Below are positions 1-11,300 of a stretch of 64,000 nt of DNA, in pieces. The stretch is from Tetradesmus obliquus (Eukaryota > Chlorophyta > Chlorophyceae > Sphaeropleales > Scenedesmaceae). The stretch spans positions 1,212,501 to 1,276,500 of the forward strand of contig CP126192.1 of the NCBI GenBank assembly GCA_030272155.1, read 5' to 3'. Numbering within the stretch: the first letter of the stretch is position 1; every line of letters begins with the position of its first letter. The position numbers and the translations under genes are program-made. The notes under the pieces were generated by a model, which was not told the origin of the DNA, made no database searches, and saw nothing but the letters and a program-made list of their open reading frames with translations.

Positions 1-381
1 TAAGCAAACTAGTATGACGAGACGGTGCTGATTTGCGGATGTTGACTGTCAGCTCCCCTCTGTAGTGGGGTGACTTCCAGGCTGCAGGTCCTGGCACAGG
101 ACCAAGGTTTCAAGGACGATGCGGTGCTATGTCACCCTGGTTGCCTCTACCATTGGTCGAGTCAGTTTGAAAGGTTATTGCTTGATTCGTGCAACCGCAC
201 GCACATGCTTGCGTTGTTTGTCGTTTTGATGGACATTTGGCAGAACGATCTGCAAGCAGCGACTCGTGTTCTGATCCCTGCATGCAGCACTTATGACTTT
301 GTAAATATGTAAAGGATCACGCGTGGCATCGAACGGATCACGTGTTGCTGCGGACAGAGGGCAATCAGCACGGGAGGCAGC
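1..381. other. 5' flank of the chromomethylase gene
   Basis: No protein family was recognised here. Short open frames exist on both strands but carry no motif and no convincing splice structure. The stretch probably holds the promoter and 5' leader of the chromomethylase, or further upstream exons of it. Confidence 0.3.
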
Positions 382-946
382 ATGACAGCAGCACTGTACA
401 GTGCACACGTGTGCCCAGATGATGTGTTTAATCCCTGTGATTGGGCAGAGGCTGATCTGGCACCTGAGGTCGTACAGCCGGTTCAGAAGCTGCACCAATA
501 CTCGCAGCAGCCGTATGATGGGGTTTGGCGCTTCAAAGGGCCACCTATGAGCAAGGTGCGCCGTGGGTTGACGTTGCTGACGGGGCTGCACAGGGCCATG
601 ATGTGGTCGGCTGCAACAGTAGTTAATTGGAAAACTGCACATTATAGTGCACATCAACTTAGCTCCTGTGATCATGGGGCATGACAAGGATCCTCATCGA
701 CAAATGCTTCCCTGTGAGCCTGTGGCTACGGCGGGTGCTGCTGCAGTTGTGTTACTGTTAACAGTCAACGATGCTGCTGCTGTAGGCTGAGGTGCTTAGT
801 CACTATGGCGACAGGCCTGGCTTCCTGCAGAAGGGCATCACCAACCCGCAGGAAATGCTGGCTGCTGTGAAGGCCTGCAATCAGACCCAGGTGCGCAGCG
901 TGCATCACGCTGCACTGCGCGCAACAGTAAGCTGTGGCAGCTGCAA

Positions 947-983
<37 letters not shown>

Positions 984-3900
984 CCGTCATGTGTTATTTC
1001 TTCTTGCAGCGCAACGCGACAAAGCTGCAGCCAAAGCCGCTACACCATCTCAAAGTGGTGTACCCATGTATGGTGTGCGGTGCTTGGCCTAGGCCTGCCG
1101 CAGCCAGCCACATTGGCAGCCTGGTGCTGCCACCGCAGCTGCTGCTGCCTTCTGCTTGTATGTGACACTGCACCTGAACAGGCACGAGCATACCAGTCAT
1201 GCATACCGAATCTGCTGCTCCGTTGCCGACCTGCAGCCCCAGCAGGTGCCGCTGTTCAACTTCAGGGGCCTGGCCATGCACGACCAGGATGCAGCAAACG
1301 GGGACAACGCCTTTGAGGTGGGCGCGTGCATGTGTGAGGCTGCTACACCAACAGGCGTGCCTCTTTGTCTGCTGCTCACACTTGTAGGCACGTGTTCAGC
1401 AGCACCGTCACAACTTGCCAAGCACATTGTATTGCTCTGTTGGACAGCCACGCACAGCAGGCACAGGTACGCTGAGCTATGCCGTGCTCTGGCATGGCCA
1501 CAGCTGACAGTGGTGAGCTGTATCAGTGGTGAGCTGTATCATGGATGGGTGCTGCAACGCATGCCTGCTTTTGCCGCCGGCCGCATAACAACGGTCCCTT
1601 TGCCACAGCACCAGCGTCAGCACTCTGCTGCTGGCGTTCTTTTGTTGTCAGCAGTTTCAAGTAACGCATCCACATTCCAATGGGATTGCTGCGCTGCCGC
1701 TGTGTGTGTGTGGTGTTGGTTATTGCCACCTTATGCCAGGTGTCGCTGGGCGAATTTGTGCTGATGCGCTTGGAGGGCCCTGACAGCGTCCAGTGCCGGC
1801 CTGGGCGGGTGGAGGAGATTTTCATGAACGTTGCGGTGAGAGCCCGCACGCACAACTTTACTCTGAAAGCTGCTGACAAGTCATATGCCATGGGTCAGCT
1901 GTGTGCCCTGCTTCCCCCAGCTTGCCCGCTCAGCTGCACGTTTCATCAGTCACTATGGTGTGTCGGTTGCGTGGTGCGTCGCATTCCGCACACAGTGACT
2001 GCAACAGATTGTGCACTTGTAACTGCACCCGCCATGAGCAGGGTCAGCGCCTCGTGCGTGTGCACTGGGCGTTCCTCCTGTCAGACACGCCGATGGAGGA
2101 GTATGCCGCCTACTTCGGCAGCAGTGGCGCTGCAGCAGCTGCTGCTGTCACTGAGCTGCCTGAGAGCCTGCGGCAGTTGCACCACCCAGGGCGGCTGTGG
2201 CTGGCCCGCAATGAGGCTGTCAGCAACTGCTACATCACCTGCTACCCACTGCAGTGCATTGATCAGTGCGTATCTCGAGTCGCTGTTGCTGCAGAATGTA
2301 CTTGAGCGCTTTGCTGTCTACATGTGGAGGGGCAGCTGTAGGGGTGCACCTACCAGGCAGCCCCTTACCTTTGCCTGCATCGCATTTGGTTCCAGCTGTT
2401 GTATCAGGTCCACATGCATGCCTGAAGGGTGGCAGTGACTGCAGGCGGCTGTTCCTGTGATTACTTTTGTTCAAGGAGGTTCAGGCCTGTCGTCACTGTG
2501 TTACATTGTACATTGAGTGCTGATCTCATGCTCATAGTTGCGCATGCGCAATGTTATACACTGTGCAGGCCCTGCAGGGTGGATTACGTGCCGCCCGGTC
2601 TGCAGCACCCCAGCAGTGACCACAGCTGCGAATCGGGGCAGCCGCGCTTTAACCTGCGACATGACTTTTCCTACAGCCAGGTGTTTGACCCAGCCATCAG
2701 CACATATGAAGATGCCCGCCTCCGCGAGGCAGCGCCCCGGCAGCAGCATGACGGCAGCAAGCGGGTGAGGCTGTGGGGCCTGCTAATGCATTCCGCTGCT
2801 GCGGGTCATTCTCTGCAGCAAAGACGGCATGCCCTGGTTGTGTGCGTCGGCCCGCGGCTGTCTCTCCTCACTCTCTTTGCCGCCCTGCTTTCTGCCCGGC
2901 ATGCAGCCGCTGTTGCAGCTGGACCTCTTTGCTGGTGCTGGTGGCCTGGGTCACATCGCACAGGAGGAGGAGCACACTGCCATAATCCCAGCCTGGGCTG
3001 TAGACTGCAATGCATCGCCCTGCGCTACGTACTACATAAACAACGCCGGCGCGTATGTGAGTCACATGAAATCGTTGCAGCACGATTGCCCGACATGGCG
3101 AGATCCTACTGCAACGCAGGCTCCTGCTGAAACGTAAAACGCCGTCTTGAAAGCAGCGTCTATGTGCTGCTCATCAGCATACCATCATGTCATCACCCTG
3201 TGGTGCACGCTGGTATGAAGCAGACAGCATGCGCAGGGGCGTCATCATACACAGCACGAATGCAAACTTCTTGAAACAGGCTGACAATGGCGCTCACCGC
3301 TGCTGCCACGTCAACTCCATCCTCCGCACATGCAGCAGTGTAAATGCACGCATTGCATGGGTGTGCTGCTCAAAAGTAAATTGCTTAGGACCACCTGCTT
3401 CTGCTGCTGCCGCTGCTGCTGCCAGGTGTTTGCCATGGGCTGCGAGGAGTTCACGCAGCTGCTCAGCAAGTGGGGGCAGGCACTGCAGCGCTTCCTGGGC
3501 CCGGGCTGGCAGGGCAGGCTGGAAGGCTTCCTAAGCAGCAGCAGCCAGCAGCGCCCCAGCCACGCACACAGCCGCCAGCACGTGCCGCAGTTCGTCAGCT
3601 GCGGCAGCAGCGGCGACGACGGAGTGTTTCGTGACTCTTACCTCGCGCTTGCTGCCGCAGCAAACAGGATGCAGCAAACGGCAGCAGCAGAAACTGCAGG
3701 CGGCGGTAGCAGCAGACCAGCAGTGAAGCTGGAGTTTGAAGAGCTGCTGAGCTGCCCGCAGGATGTCAGCTTTGAGCAACTCAATTCGGTTCACGGCACG
3801 CAGCCGCGGCAGCAATAGACCCGGGGCTCTGCACAGCAGCAGCAGCAGCAGCAGCAGGCGGCTGCAGGTATCCTGCAGCAACAGCAGCGCATTGCACAGT

Positions 3901-4400
3901 GCCGCTCATACAACCAGCACCACTACCGTGGCCAGGTGAGATGCGTTTTGCATGCCCACTCCTAGCACATTTTCATATAGCTCATCCGCCGCAGACGGGT
4001 AAAGATCGTACAATCCACGACCCGAACGACTTGAAGGCAGGAAGTTTGATGAATGAACACCAAAAAAGTATTCAGGCAGTCCAAGCCAGTCGTTGCTTGA
4101 TGCTCCTGTGCAACAGTGCTGAAGCACAGACAAGCCTTGCCATGATGCAGCACACACTGTTGCCAGAACCAAGTCCTCGGCTGCGTTGAAGACGCGCAAC
4201 AGCTGCTGCTTGTTGAAATTGCTGCTGCTGCCGTTGCTACTCGCTCAGGTGCTGGAAGTGTGTGACGTGCGCATTGCTGACTGTGCCGCTCGCGTGGCCA
4301 AGGGCACGAGCAAGGGCCAGACCAGGGGCGCCATCCATGACAGCGAGGCGTGGCTGGAGTTCCTGGTCAGGCGGGCAAGGTCAGGCGGGTGTATGTGTCG

Positions 4401-4440
<40 letters not shown>

Positions 4441-7009
4441 GGTAGAAGGTTTGTCACGACATACAGTGACGTGAGTCGCGGCTCACAAACCCTCCTCCTT
4501 GTTTTACGCACACCGAAATAAGCCGGGGATGCTGTAGAACTTGTACCTTGTAACTGCTGCTAGTGGTGCTGCTGCTGCTGCCCATGGCGCAAGCCGGCCT
4601 TGTTGCTTTGCACTCAACAGCAATAATTTCCGTGCTGCTGTCAAACACCAGCCACAAGCTGAGCACGAACGACCTCAACCTCACTTCCACTGCTGTCTCT
4701 CTTTGTGACATGGCTGCGGCACCCCCTGCAGCAGCAGCAGCAGTGCTGCCAGCCCTGGCTGGGCGTGGGAGCACGAGGCGCTACTGCAGTGCGATGGCGC
4801 GCTGCTGCCTATGCGGCGCTTCCTGCTGGCCATGCTGGCTGACAAGGTGCTGCCGCTGCCTGGGGGCGTGGGGCTGCTCACCGGCGGCGCGCCCTGCCAG
4901 GTGCGGCGCGGGCGGCTGCACGCGGCGGGAGGGCTGCTGTTGTGGTGTGCGTGATGGTGTGGGATAGGGAGGGAGTGGGGGAAGGGAGAGCGCCGATGAC
5001 AACGACAGGTAGGCTGTGTGTGACAGTGGTGAGCTGTAAAGGGAGCGTTTTCATCTGGTGTGTTTGTTAGGCTCGTTATCAGCGAGTCACCTGGCCCGCC
5101 CTCTCAGGTGAATAGGGTACCTCGTGTAACACGCGCCTGCATTCTGGCTTCTTTTCGCCTGCGTGCCATGTCACATCACAGTCAAAAAGCAGTTGTTGTT
5201 CATCTGTCAATGTGTGCAGAGCCTGACAGGGCTCAACCGGCTCGCCCCTCAGACGGAGGTGCTGAGCGATGCAAGAAACCGGCTGCTGCCTGGCATGGGG
5301 CGGCTGCTGCAGCTGCTGCAGCCCAACTTCCTGTGCATCGAGCAGGTCAGCGCCTCTGGACAACAGCGATGTGTGACACTAGTAGGCACATCTGGACCGT
5401 CAGCCAAACCACACTGAACCCTAGATCTAGTCTATAGACTGGAACCGCTGTGCTGGCCAGTCATGTGTTTGTCGGCTGCTCAGTGACAATTTGCAGGCGC
5501 TAGTGGCAGTGAAGTTGAACGGTTGTTACTTTGCCTGGCTGCAGGTGCCCGCTGCTTTCAACGACAAGCGCCAGCATGGCGTGTATGCGCGCGCTGTCAT
5601 CGCGCTGCTGCTGGGGCTGGGCTACCAGGTCCGCCTGGGCATCTGCAACGCTGATGCGTACGGCGTGCCCGAGGTGCGCAGCGTCACATCTGCGCGGCAG
5701 CTTGAATGCTTGAGCAAAGCCGGGCTGGGGAGTGGTGTTTTAGCAGCCGAGGATCACAAACAGAAGGCCCTGCCTTCCTGTCATGAGGCTGCCAGAAGAC
5801 TGCTGCGTCAAGTTGCACTTACTTGCCTGAAGCTCAGCCGAATTGGGGCGCTGCTCAGTGCCCAGGCTATTGACACGAAGCCCACTTTGCTGCTGCTTTT
5901 GCTGTTTAAAATGATGTCTCTTGCTTACTCAGGTTGCTGCTGTGCTGCTGTGCTGCAGGCACGCACGCGTGCGATCTTCCTTGGGGCACAGAGTGGGCGG
6001 GAGCAGCTGCCACCGCTACCCGCTGCGACACACATACGCATGAAGAGCAGCAGCTGCCCCAAGCTGGCGCAAGGGTGTTGTGTGGGGTTTGCATGCGAGG
6101 TGTGGATGCTGCCTGGCTGCTCTGTATGAACAGTGCAAATAGGACGATTCTAGGCATAGTAAAAGCATAACTGCGCACCTTCAAGCAATGCAGTGCATAC
6201 TGCCCAACTGACCTTGAAGCTGGCCAATTGTTGCCAGTATTGTGCTGGTCTGTACGGACGATGGTGGTGAAAGGGATACTTGCAGTCTGATCTTGACCAT
6301 CCATATGTGCATGCCTCTCCCCTCTCTTGATCTGCAGGCTGATGCAGCCACAGCGTACCCGCCAGCAGTGATGGGTGACATACTCAATGGCCTGCCTCAT
6401 GTGGGCAACCACAGCCAGGTGCGCTGACCTGTCAAACAGTTGTAGCTGTTGTTGGTTGGCGGAGTGCATGGCAGTTCAGGATGCTACTGGAGCTGCAAGT
6501 ACTGAGCTAACGGCGTGCTTAGCATGGTTACGCAGAAAAAGAGCCGTTCAAAGAAAGCTGCAGGCATGTGCCAACATATTGTGCGCTGGTAATCGGCGAG
6601 ATTGTTATTAGACAGATAGGTGCCAAGTCCCCTGTTAACAGGGGGGCGTTCCCTATGCAAGAGGAACGCGCACTTGCTGCTGATGCATGCTGAACAAGGC
6701 AGCAGTGCTGCTGCTGCTGCTGCTGGTCATCATGGCTGACCTGCACGCCATTGTGCTCGCGCTTCTGCAGCTGGAGAGCAGGAGCTATGCTGGCCCTGCA
6801 ACGTCTGTCCTGCAAGCCTACCTGCGGCAGCCATGCGGGCCCGGCTGCAAGCCTAAGCATGTGCGCTGCGTGATGGCTGACGCGGCCATGCGCCGCGAGG
6901 ACCCAGTGCCGGCAAAGCAGCGGCAGCTCCTTGCGCATCAACAGCATCATCTGCCGCCGCTATTGTCACCTGCAGTGGCTGCTTGTTGCGGCAGCCCTGA
7001 AGCAGTCCA

Positions 7010-7042
<33 letters not shown>

Positions 7043-9162
7043 CGCGGCCGCTGCGGCGACTGGCAGCTGTGCGGTGCAAGAAAGCAGTGATCCCTGCATT
7101 TGGATCAGCAGTGACAGCAGCGACAGCAGCGACAGCAGCGAAGATGGTGAATCTGATGAATTTGTGTTGGTAGGGGAGCAGCACAGTTTGGAGGCAGCTG
7201 CAGGTGCAGCTGGTGGCGATGCACACGTGGAAGACAGCGCTGGCCAGGCAGGACATGGCGAGAACTGGCAGGTGGGCCGTGTGTGCTCATTTGTAGTCAG
7301 GAGGCAACTTGGCCAGTGATTCTCGCCACACATCTCATGCTCTGCCACCCTGTGCCTCACAATCGTGCAGGATGCAGCGCTGCGTGACCACGTCCACGTG
7401 CCTGTCAACGAGAGAACACTGCAGGGCATCAGGGCCATCGGGCTGCATGAGGTGCACGGCACCGTGGCGGGGCGCAACATTGCGCTGGCGCGGCGTCACC
7501 CCAACCAGCGCAGGCTGCTCACTGTGAGGGAGCGCGCCGACCTGCAGGTGGGGCAGCGCCCTCCTCGGCAGCACTGGCAAATGGTGCAGCACAACTGCGA
7601 TGCAACCGGGGTTCTGCTGTTGAACCACACACTACTGTGCGGTGAACAGGAGAGTGCGCTGTGCAGCAGCTTTATGATGGTGAAGCATGATCATCATGCT
7701 TGATCATGCAGCAGTGCTGCAGGCAGCTGGTTGCAGCATGCCCATGTGGACATGGCTGCTCCGTGCCTTGCAGATGGCTGCAAGCCCAGCAGTGCCACCA
7801 GCTGGGGCAGCTAGTATCACATGGTGGCATCATGCGGTTGCTGTAACAGCTCAGCGGCAGGCACAGGTCGAGCTTGGCAGCCGTCCAACCTCAGGGTGTG
7901 CTGGCGCTGCTGTTGTGCTGCCTGCAGGGCTTCCCGGCCTACCACGTGTTTGCTGCGCTGCCCAGCAGCGGCAGCAGGAAGCCTGCCGCTAGTCTAGTCA
8001 ACCAGCGCTACGACCAGGTGGGCAGCTGCAACGTGCTCAAACAGCAGGCGACCCCGTGGTGCCTGCTTCTGCATGAGGACAGAGACAGGTGCTAACATGT
8101 GGGTGCTGGCACAACCCGCGACCTTTGAGACGGTGAGGTACAACGAACACGCGGCCGGACGCCAGAAGGTGCAGATCTGCCACAGAACACTGTGCACAGT
8201 GTTGTGCACCGAAGCTCCCTTTGTGTCAACATGACGTGCGCCTGACAGTCATTCTATGGCGCTGTTTGCATGTGTAGGTGGGCAACGCAGTCAGCCCGCC
8301 TATGGCCGCTGCGCTGGGGCGCTGCTTCCTGGCTGCGGCTGCTGGCAGGGCACCTCCTGGGCAGGCTGTGGTGCGGCTGCCAGACCCTGCGTACGATGCG
8401 GCGGCTGCTGCATGCGCCGCACAGGGCGTCGGGCACTACATCCAGACAACAACAGCAGCAGCAGCAACAGAGCCTGCTGTCCCACCAGGCGCTGGCGGAT
8501 TGCCAGCAGCAACAGCAGCTGCAGCTGCATTGCTGCCGCAGCTGGCACTGCTGGAGCCAGTGGCAGCTGATGCTGCTGTGGTTGCAGCCACCGCAGTTGG
8601 CAAGGCAGCAGCAGCTGTTGCTGCACCAGTGACATGTGCACATACAACAAAAGCAGCAGCAGCAGAGTGTGAGCGGACAAGTGCTGAAATGCATGGAGCG
8701 TACAGAGATGCTGACGCAGGTGCAGCGACCGCACCCCATATGCTAGCAGGGCTGCAAACACCAACCTGCTGTGCAGGCTACAGCATTAGTGACCAGTTGC
8801 AGGGCCCCTTTTGCAGCAAAGGCCGCAGCAATCCAAAGCAGCTGCCGCACATGCAGATTCAACAGCCAGATCGGCAGCACACATGCGGAGTAATTGGCAA
8901 ACAGCAGCAGCAGCAGCAGCAACCACGCCGTGACGATCAACATCCAGCTCCTCCACTGCCAGGGCGCTGCACCCCGCCTGGGCGAGCTGCCCCTGCAGCT
9001 GGCTGGGCGCCTCACAGGGCCCACAGCAACATTGCTGCTGCAGCTGCTGCACTGCAGCATGGAAGCATGCAGCGGCGCAAGCAACTGCAGCAAAAGCGGC
9101 AGGACAGCATTCAGGCATGCGAACGTGCAGCAGACACTCGGATGCAGTGTGACGTGGGCTAG
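382..9162 (+). CDS. CMT: Chromomethylase (chromodomain DNA cytosine-5 methyltransferase)
   Basis: In plants chromomethylases methylate non-CG cytosines on H3K9-methylated chromatin. Modelled exons: 382-555, 786-890, 1010-1072, 1246-1317, 1740-1835, 2042-2265, 2578-2764, 2907-3056, 3426-3722, 3879-3935, 4249-4388, 4753-4900, 5220-5345, 5545-5673, 5959-6099, 6338-6418, 6771-7271, 7371-7547, 7928-8017, 8278-9162. All phases close, giving about 1280 aa. A BAH domain spans roughly 1250-2700. Motif I, DLFAGAGGLG, is near 2922. A degenerate chromodomain (4249-4800) separates it from motif IV, LPLPGGVGLLTGGAPCQ, at 4850-4900. This order is diagnostic of CMTs. Then follow NADAYGVPE (ends 5673), RAIFLGA (5971), LLTVRERADLQ (ends 7547), GFPAYHVF (7928) and VGNAVSPP (8278). 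Oddities: the usual PPCQ is APCQ, the usual ENV of motif VI is EQV across the 5345/5545 junction, and a poly-Ala and Ser-Asp insert lies in the target-recognition region. The Ala/Gln-rich C-terminal tail may be partly mis-modelled. The start at 382 and the first two exons are uncertain; 3426-3722 could end later. Confidence 0.85.
949..982 (+). repeat. (GCA)n trinucleotide repeat
   Basis: An uninterrupted GCA run lies in the modelled intron between exons 786-890 and 1010-1072 of the chromomethylase. It is one of many CAG/CTG runs in the window. Confidence 0.9.
4402..4439 (+). repeat. (CTG)n trinucleotide repeat
   Basis: A perfect CTG run of about twelve units starts just downstream of the chromodomain exon donor, inside the intron 4389-4752. 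Confidence 0.9.
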
Positions 9163-9699
9163 GTGGCCCGGCTCAGTTGGCAGGCCGCCTGTCACAAGCG
9201 GCTTCTGTGGGCTGTAGCAGGCTGTGCATGATGCAGGGACAACCGGCACATCTTGTTGAAGCAGTAATATCAGCACAGGAATGCCTGGTTGCCGAGTCAC
9301 GGGAGTTGGTTGATAGCAGCTGAAGCATCACATTCGCTTACCCTTCGGACGTGTGGTAAAAGTGTAAAAGTCGGCTAAAAGTGCCAGCGGTGCGGGCTTG
9401 AAAGCCTTAGGTCGCAGGCTCGACCCCCGGCGCATGCTTGCTTTTCAGAGCCCTCGAGCTGTCCGCGTCGGACTCTAGTGAACTTCTCCGCGAATTTCTA
9501 CTTTATAAAGCCCCGTCATGTTCGCCGTAGTAATCAGTGCGGGGCCCGGAAAGCTTTTTCTGTGGCCAACGCCATCGGGAAGCCAGATTTGCCTCCGCGA
9601 TCATTGCTATGAACGTCAACCTTCTTATATCTACAGGAGCGACACGTTGAGCAACAAACAAGCGAAGAGAAGAGTCAGCTAGGTGGGTTCCGCAGCGAT
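9163..9699. other. Spacer and probable promoter of the cysteine-rich gene
   Basis: No gene was seen. The stretch holds the 3' end of the chromomethylase transcript and the leader of the gene starting at 9700. Around 9385-9440 there is a tRNA-like patch: the motif GGCTCGACCCC resembles a Pol III B box, but no cloverleaf can be folded around it, so no tRNA is called. Confidence 0.4.
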
Positions 9700-10549
9700 A
9701 TGAAGCAATACGACGGTGGTAGATGGCATTTGGGCTTCAAGGGACCGGGGCACGCGTGCCCTCGCTGCGGCAAGGCCGGGGAGTTCGACCTGCCAATCAG
9801 CTCGGAGAACAAGCAGCTCGCCCTGGCGTGCATCCACCACTGCTGCTGCTCGGCCTGTGCCCGGGGCTTCTTCGATCAGCGGAATCCGCAGCGGAGCCAG
9901 TCCCTGATGGCCTTTCATCGGCTGTGCCCCGTGTGCTCGCGCATTTTTCCGCTTGTGGTTGCAGTGAAGGGCGCGCCTCGTTTCATGCTGAAATCACAGT
10001 CTGCAGCTGCAGTTGTGTGCTTGCTTGAAGGGCAGTAAGAGCTGGCCCTGACAAGCTTCTGCTGCTCTGCTGCTCTGCTCTGCTGCTGCCAGTGCAGCTC
10101 CATATATTGGAGAATAGGTCGGCATCAACAACCCCACCAACCTGCCCTACGTGTGCCGCACCTGCACCCGCGCCCGCTGCAGCTCCAACACCTGCGCAGA
10201 TCCCTGCAGCAGCTCTCAGGCCAACCCACCAACCCCCAACAAAACATTTTTAACTTTATGGCCTGTTGCATGTTGCATTGCATGCCAATGTGCATGTCAG
10301 AATGGCCGCCTGCAGAAATGGTGCCCGCATTCGCTTTTGGCAAAATTAAGCACACAAGACTTTTTACCTAAAAGACTTTTTTGCAAAAAAGTATTATCGC
10401 GAAAGCTCCATATTACCTCCATATGCATCACATATGCACAGGATGTCATGCCACGCCTGCTTTTCTGTGCGGTGCTTTTCTGGTGCTGTAGCTGCCAGAG
10501 GCCAGGCCATTGGTTTGAAGGTAACCACGCACTTGGTCCAGAGTTCTGA
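9700..10549 (+). CDS. Small cysteine-rich protein, probably zinc-binding
   Basis: The family is not recognised. Exon 1 runs from the ATG at 9700 to 9963 (88 codons), ending in a GTGAAG donor. A phase-0 acceptor (ATAG) precedes 10118, and the frame then stays open to the TGA at 10547-10549. Exon 1 carries paired cysteines, CPRCGKAG near residue 20 and LCPVC near residue 76, with a CCCSAC cluster between. Exon 2 opens with NNPTNLPYVCRTC and further cysteines. The spacing suggests a treble-clef or zinc-ribbon fold; that is inference. The last 80 or so residues after about 10290 look non-coding in composition, so a further intron or an earlier end is possible. Without the splice, exon 1 would read on to a stop at 10036-10038 (112 aa). 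Confidence 0.5.
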
Positions 10550-11300
10550 GAGCACCTTTTCAGAAGATGTGGATTAGGTACATAAGCTATCAATAGTGCA
10601 GGAAGTCCTATGGAACAGGCATCTGCAAGTACACGCCCTTGTGGTGGGGCACCTGAGTACTGCTTGGAAGGTCTGATAGAGTCCACACAGATTACATGAG
10701 ATGCAGTGTGAACCAGGTCCGGTCTGCTTGGAAAGCAGAAGACAAACAAAAATGCAGTGCTGCATCCCCCGGCGGTCTGTTGCCTCCAGCAGACAGCACA
10801 GCTTTATGGATTGTAGCCTGCGTGCATTGCAGCACTGGCCTCCTTGTGTACTAGTACGAAGCAAAGCGTGGAGTCCCGCAGCATATATGGACAACTTGCC
10901 ACAGCTATGATGTCAATTGTGCGCCAGCTGCCACAGCAACTGACAGCCGGCAACAACAGAAGCCACCTGTACGCCGTTTGCAAAGCAGGCGCTGAGCTAC
11001 AACGACCATTAATGTAACATGCAGCACATGTTCAAGCCTGCCAACCGCCATGCATCCTACGCTGGTTGCAGTGGGCTACTGCATTAACACACCCAGGAGC
11101 ATGGAGCATGGCACCCCCACCCCTTTCCCCCAGCAAACAAAGCACAGCAGACATACCGCTGGCAGAAAAACTGTCAAGCCACTGAAGAATCACACAGTCA
11201 ACCACAGAAAGCCACACTGGTGGCTGCAGCCAAGGCAACTGCCCGTCCTGTCGATCTGACCATCAAGGCGAGGCAGGCACGCACGTGCACGGTGCTGCCC
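10550..11300. other. Convergent spacer
   Basis: No gene seen. It lies between the 3' ends of the cysteine-rich gene (+) and the thioredoxin-like gene (-) and should contain both 3' UTRs. Scattered short frames show no motif. Confidence 0.4.

Noticed and set aside
9385-9440. tRNA gene or tRNA-derived SINE
   Set aside because: Only a B-box-like GGCTCGACCCC is present; T-stem and anticodon-stem pairing fail and there is no proper A box. Similar lone B-box-like patches near 33140 and 57823 also fail.
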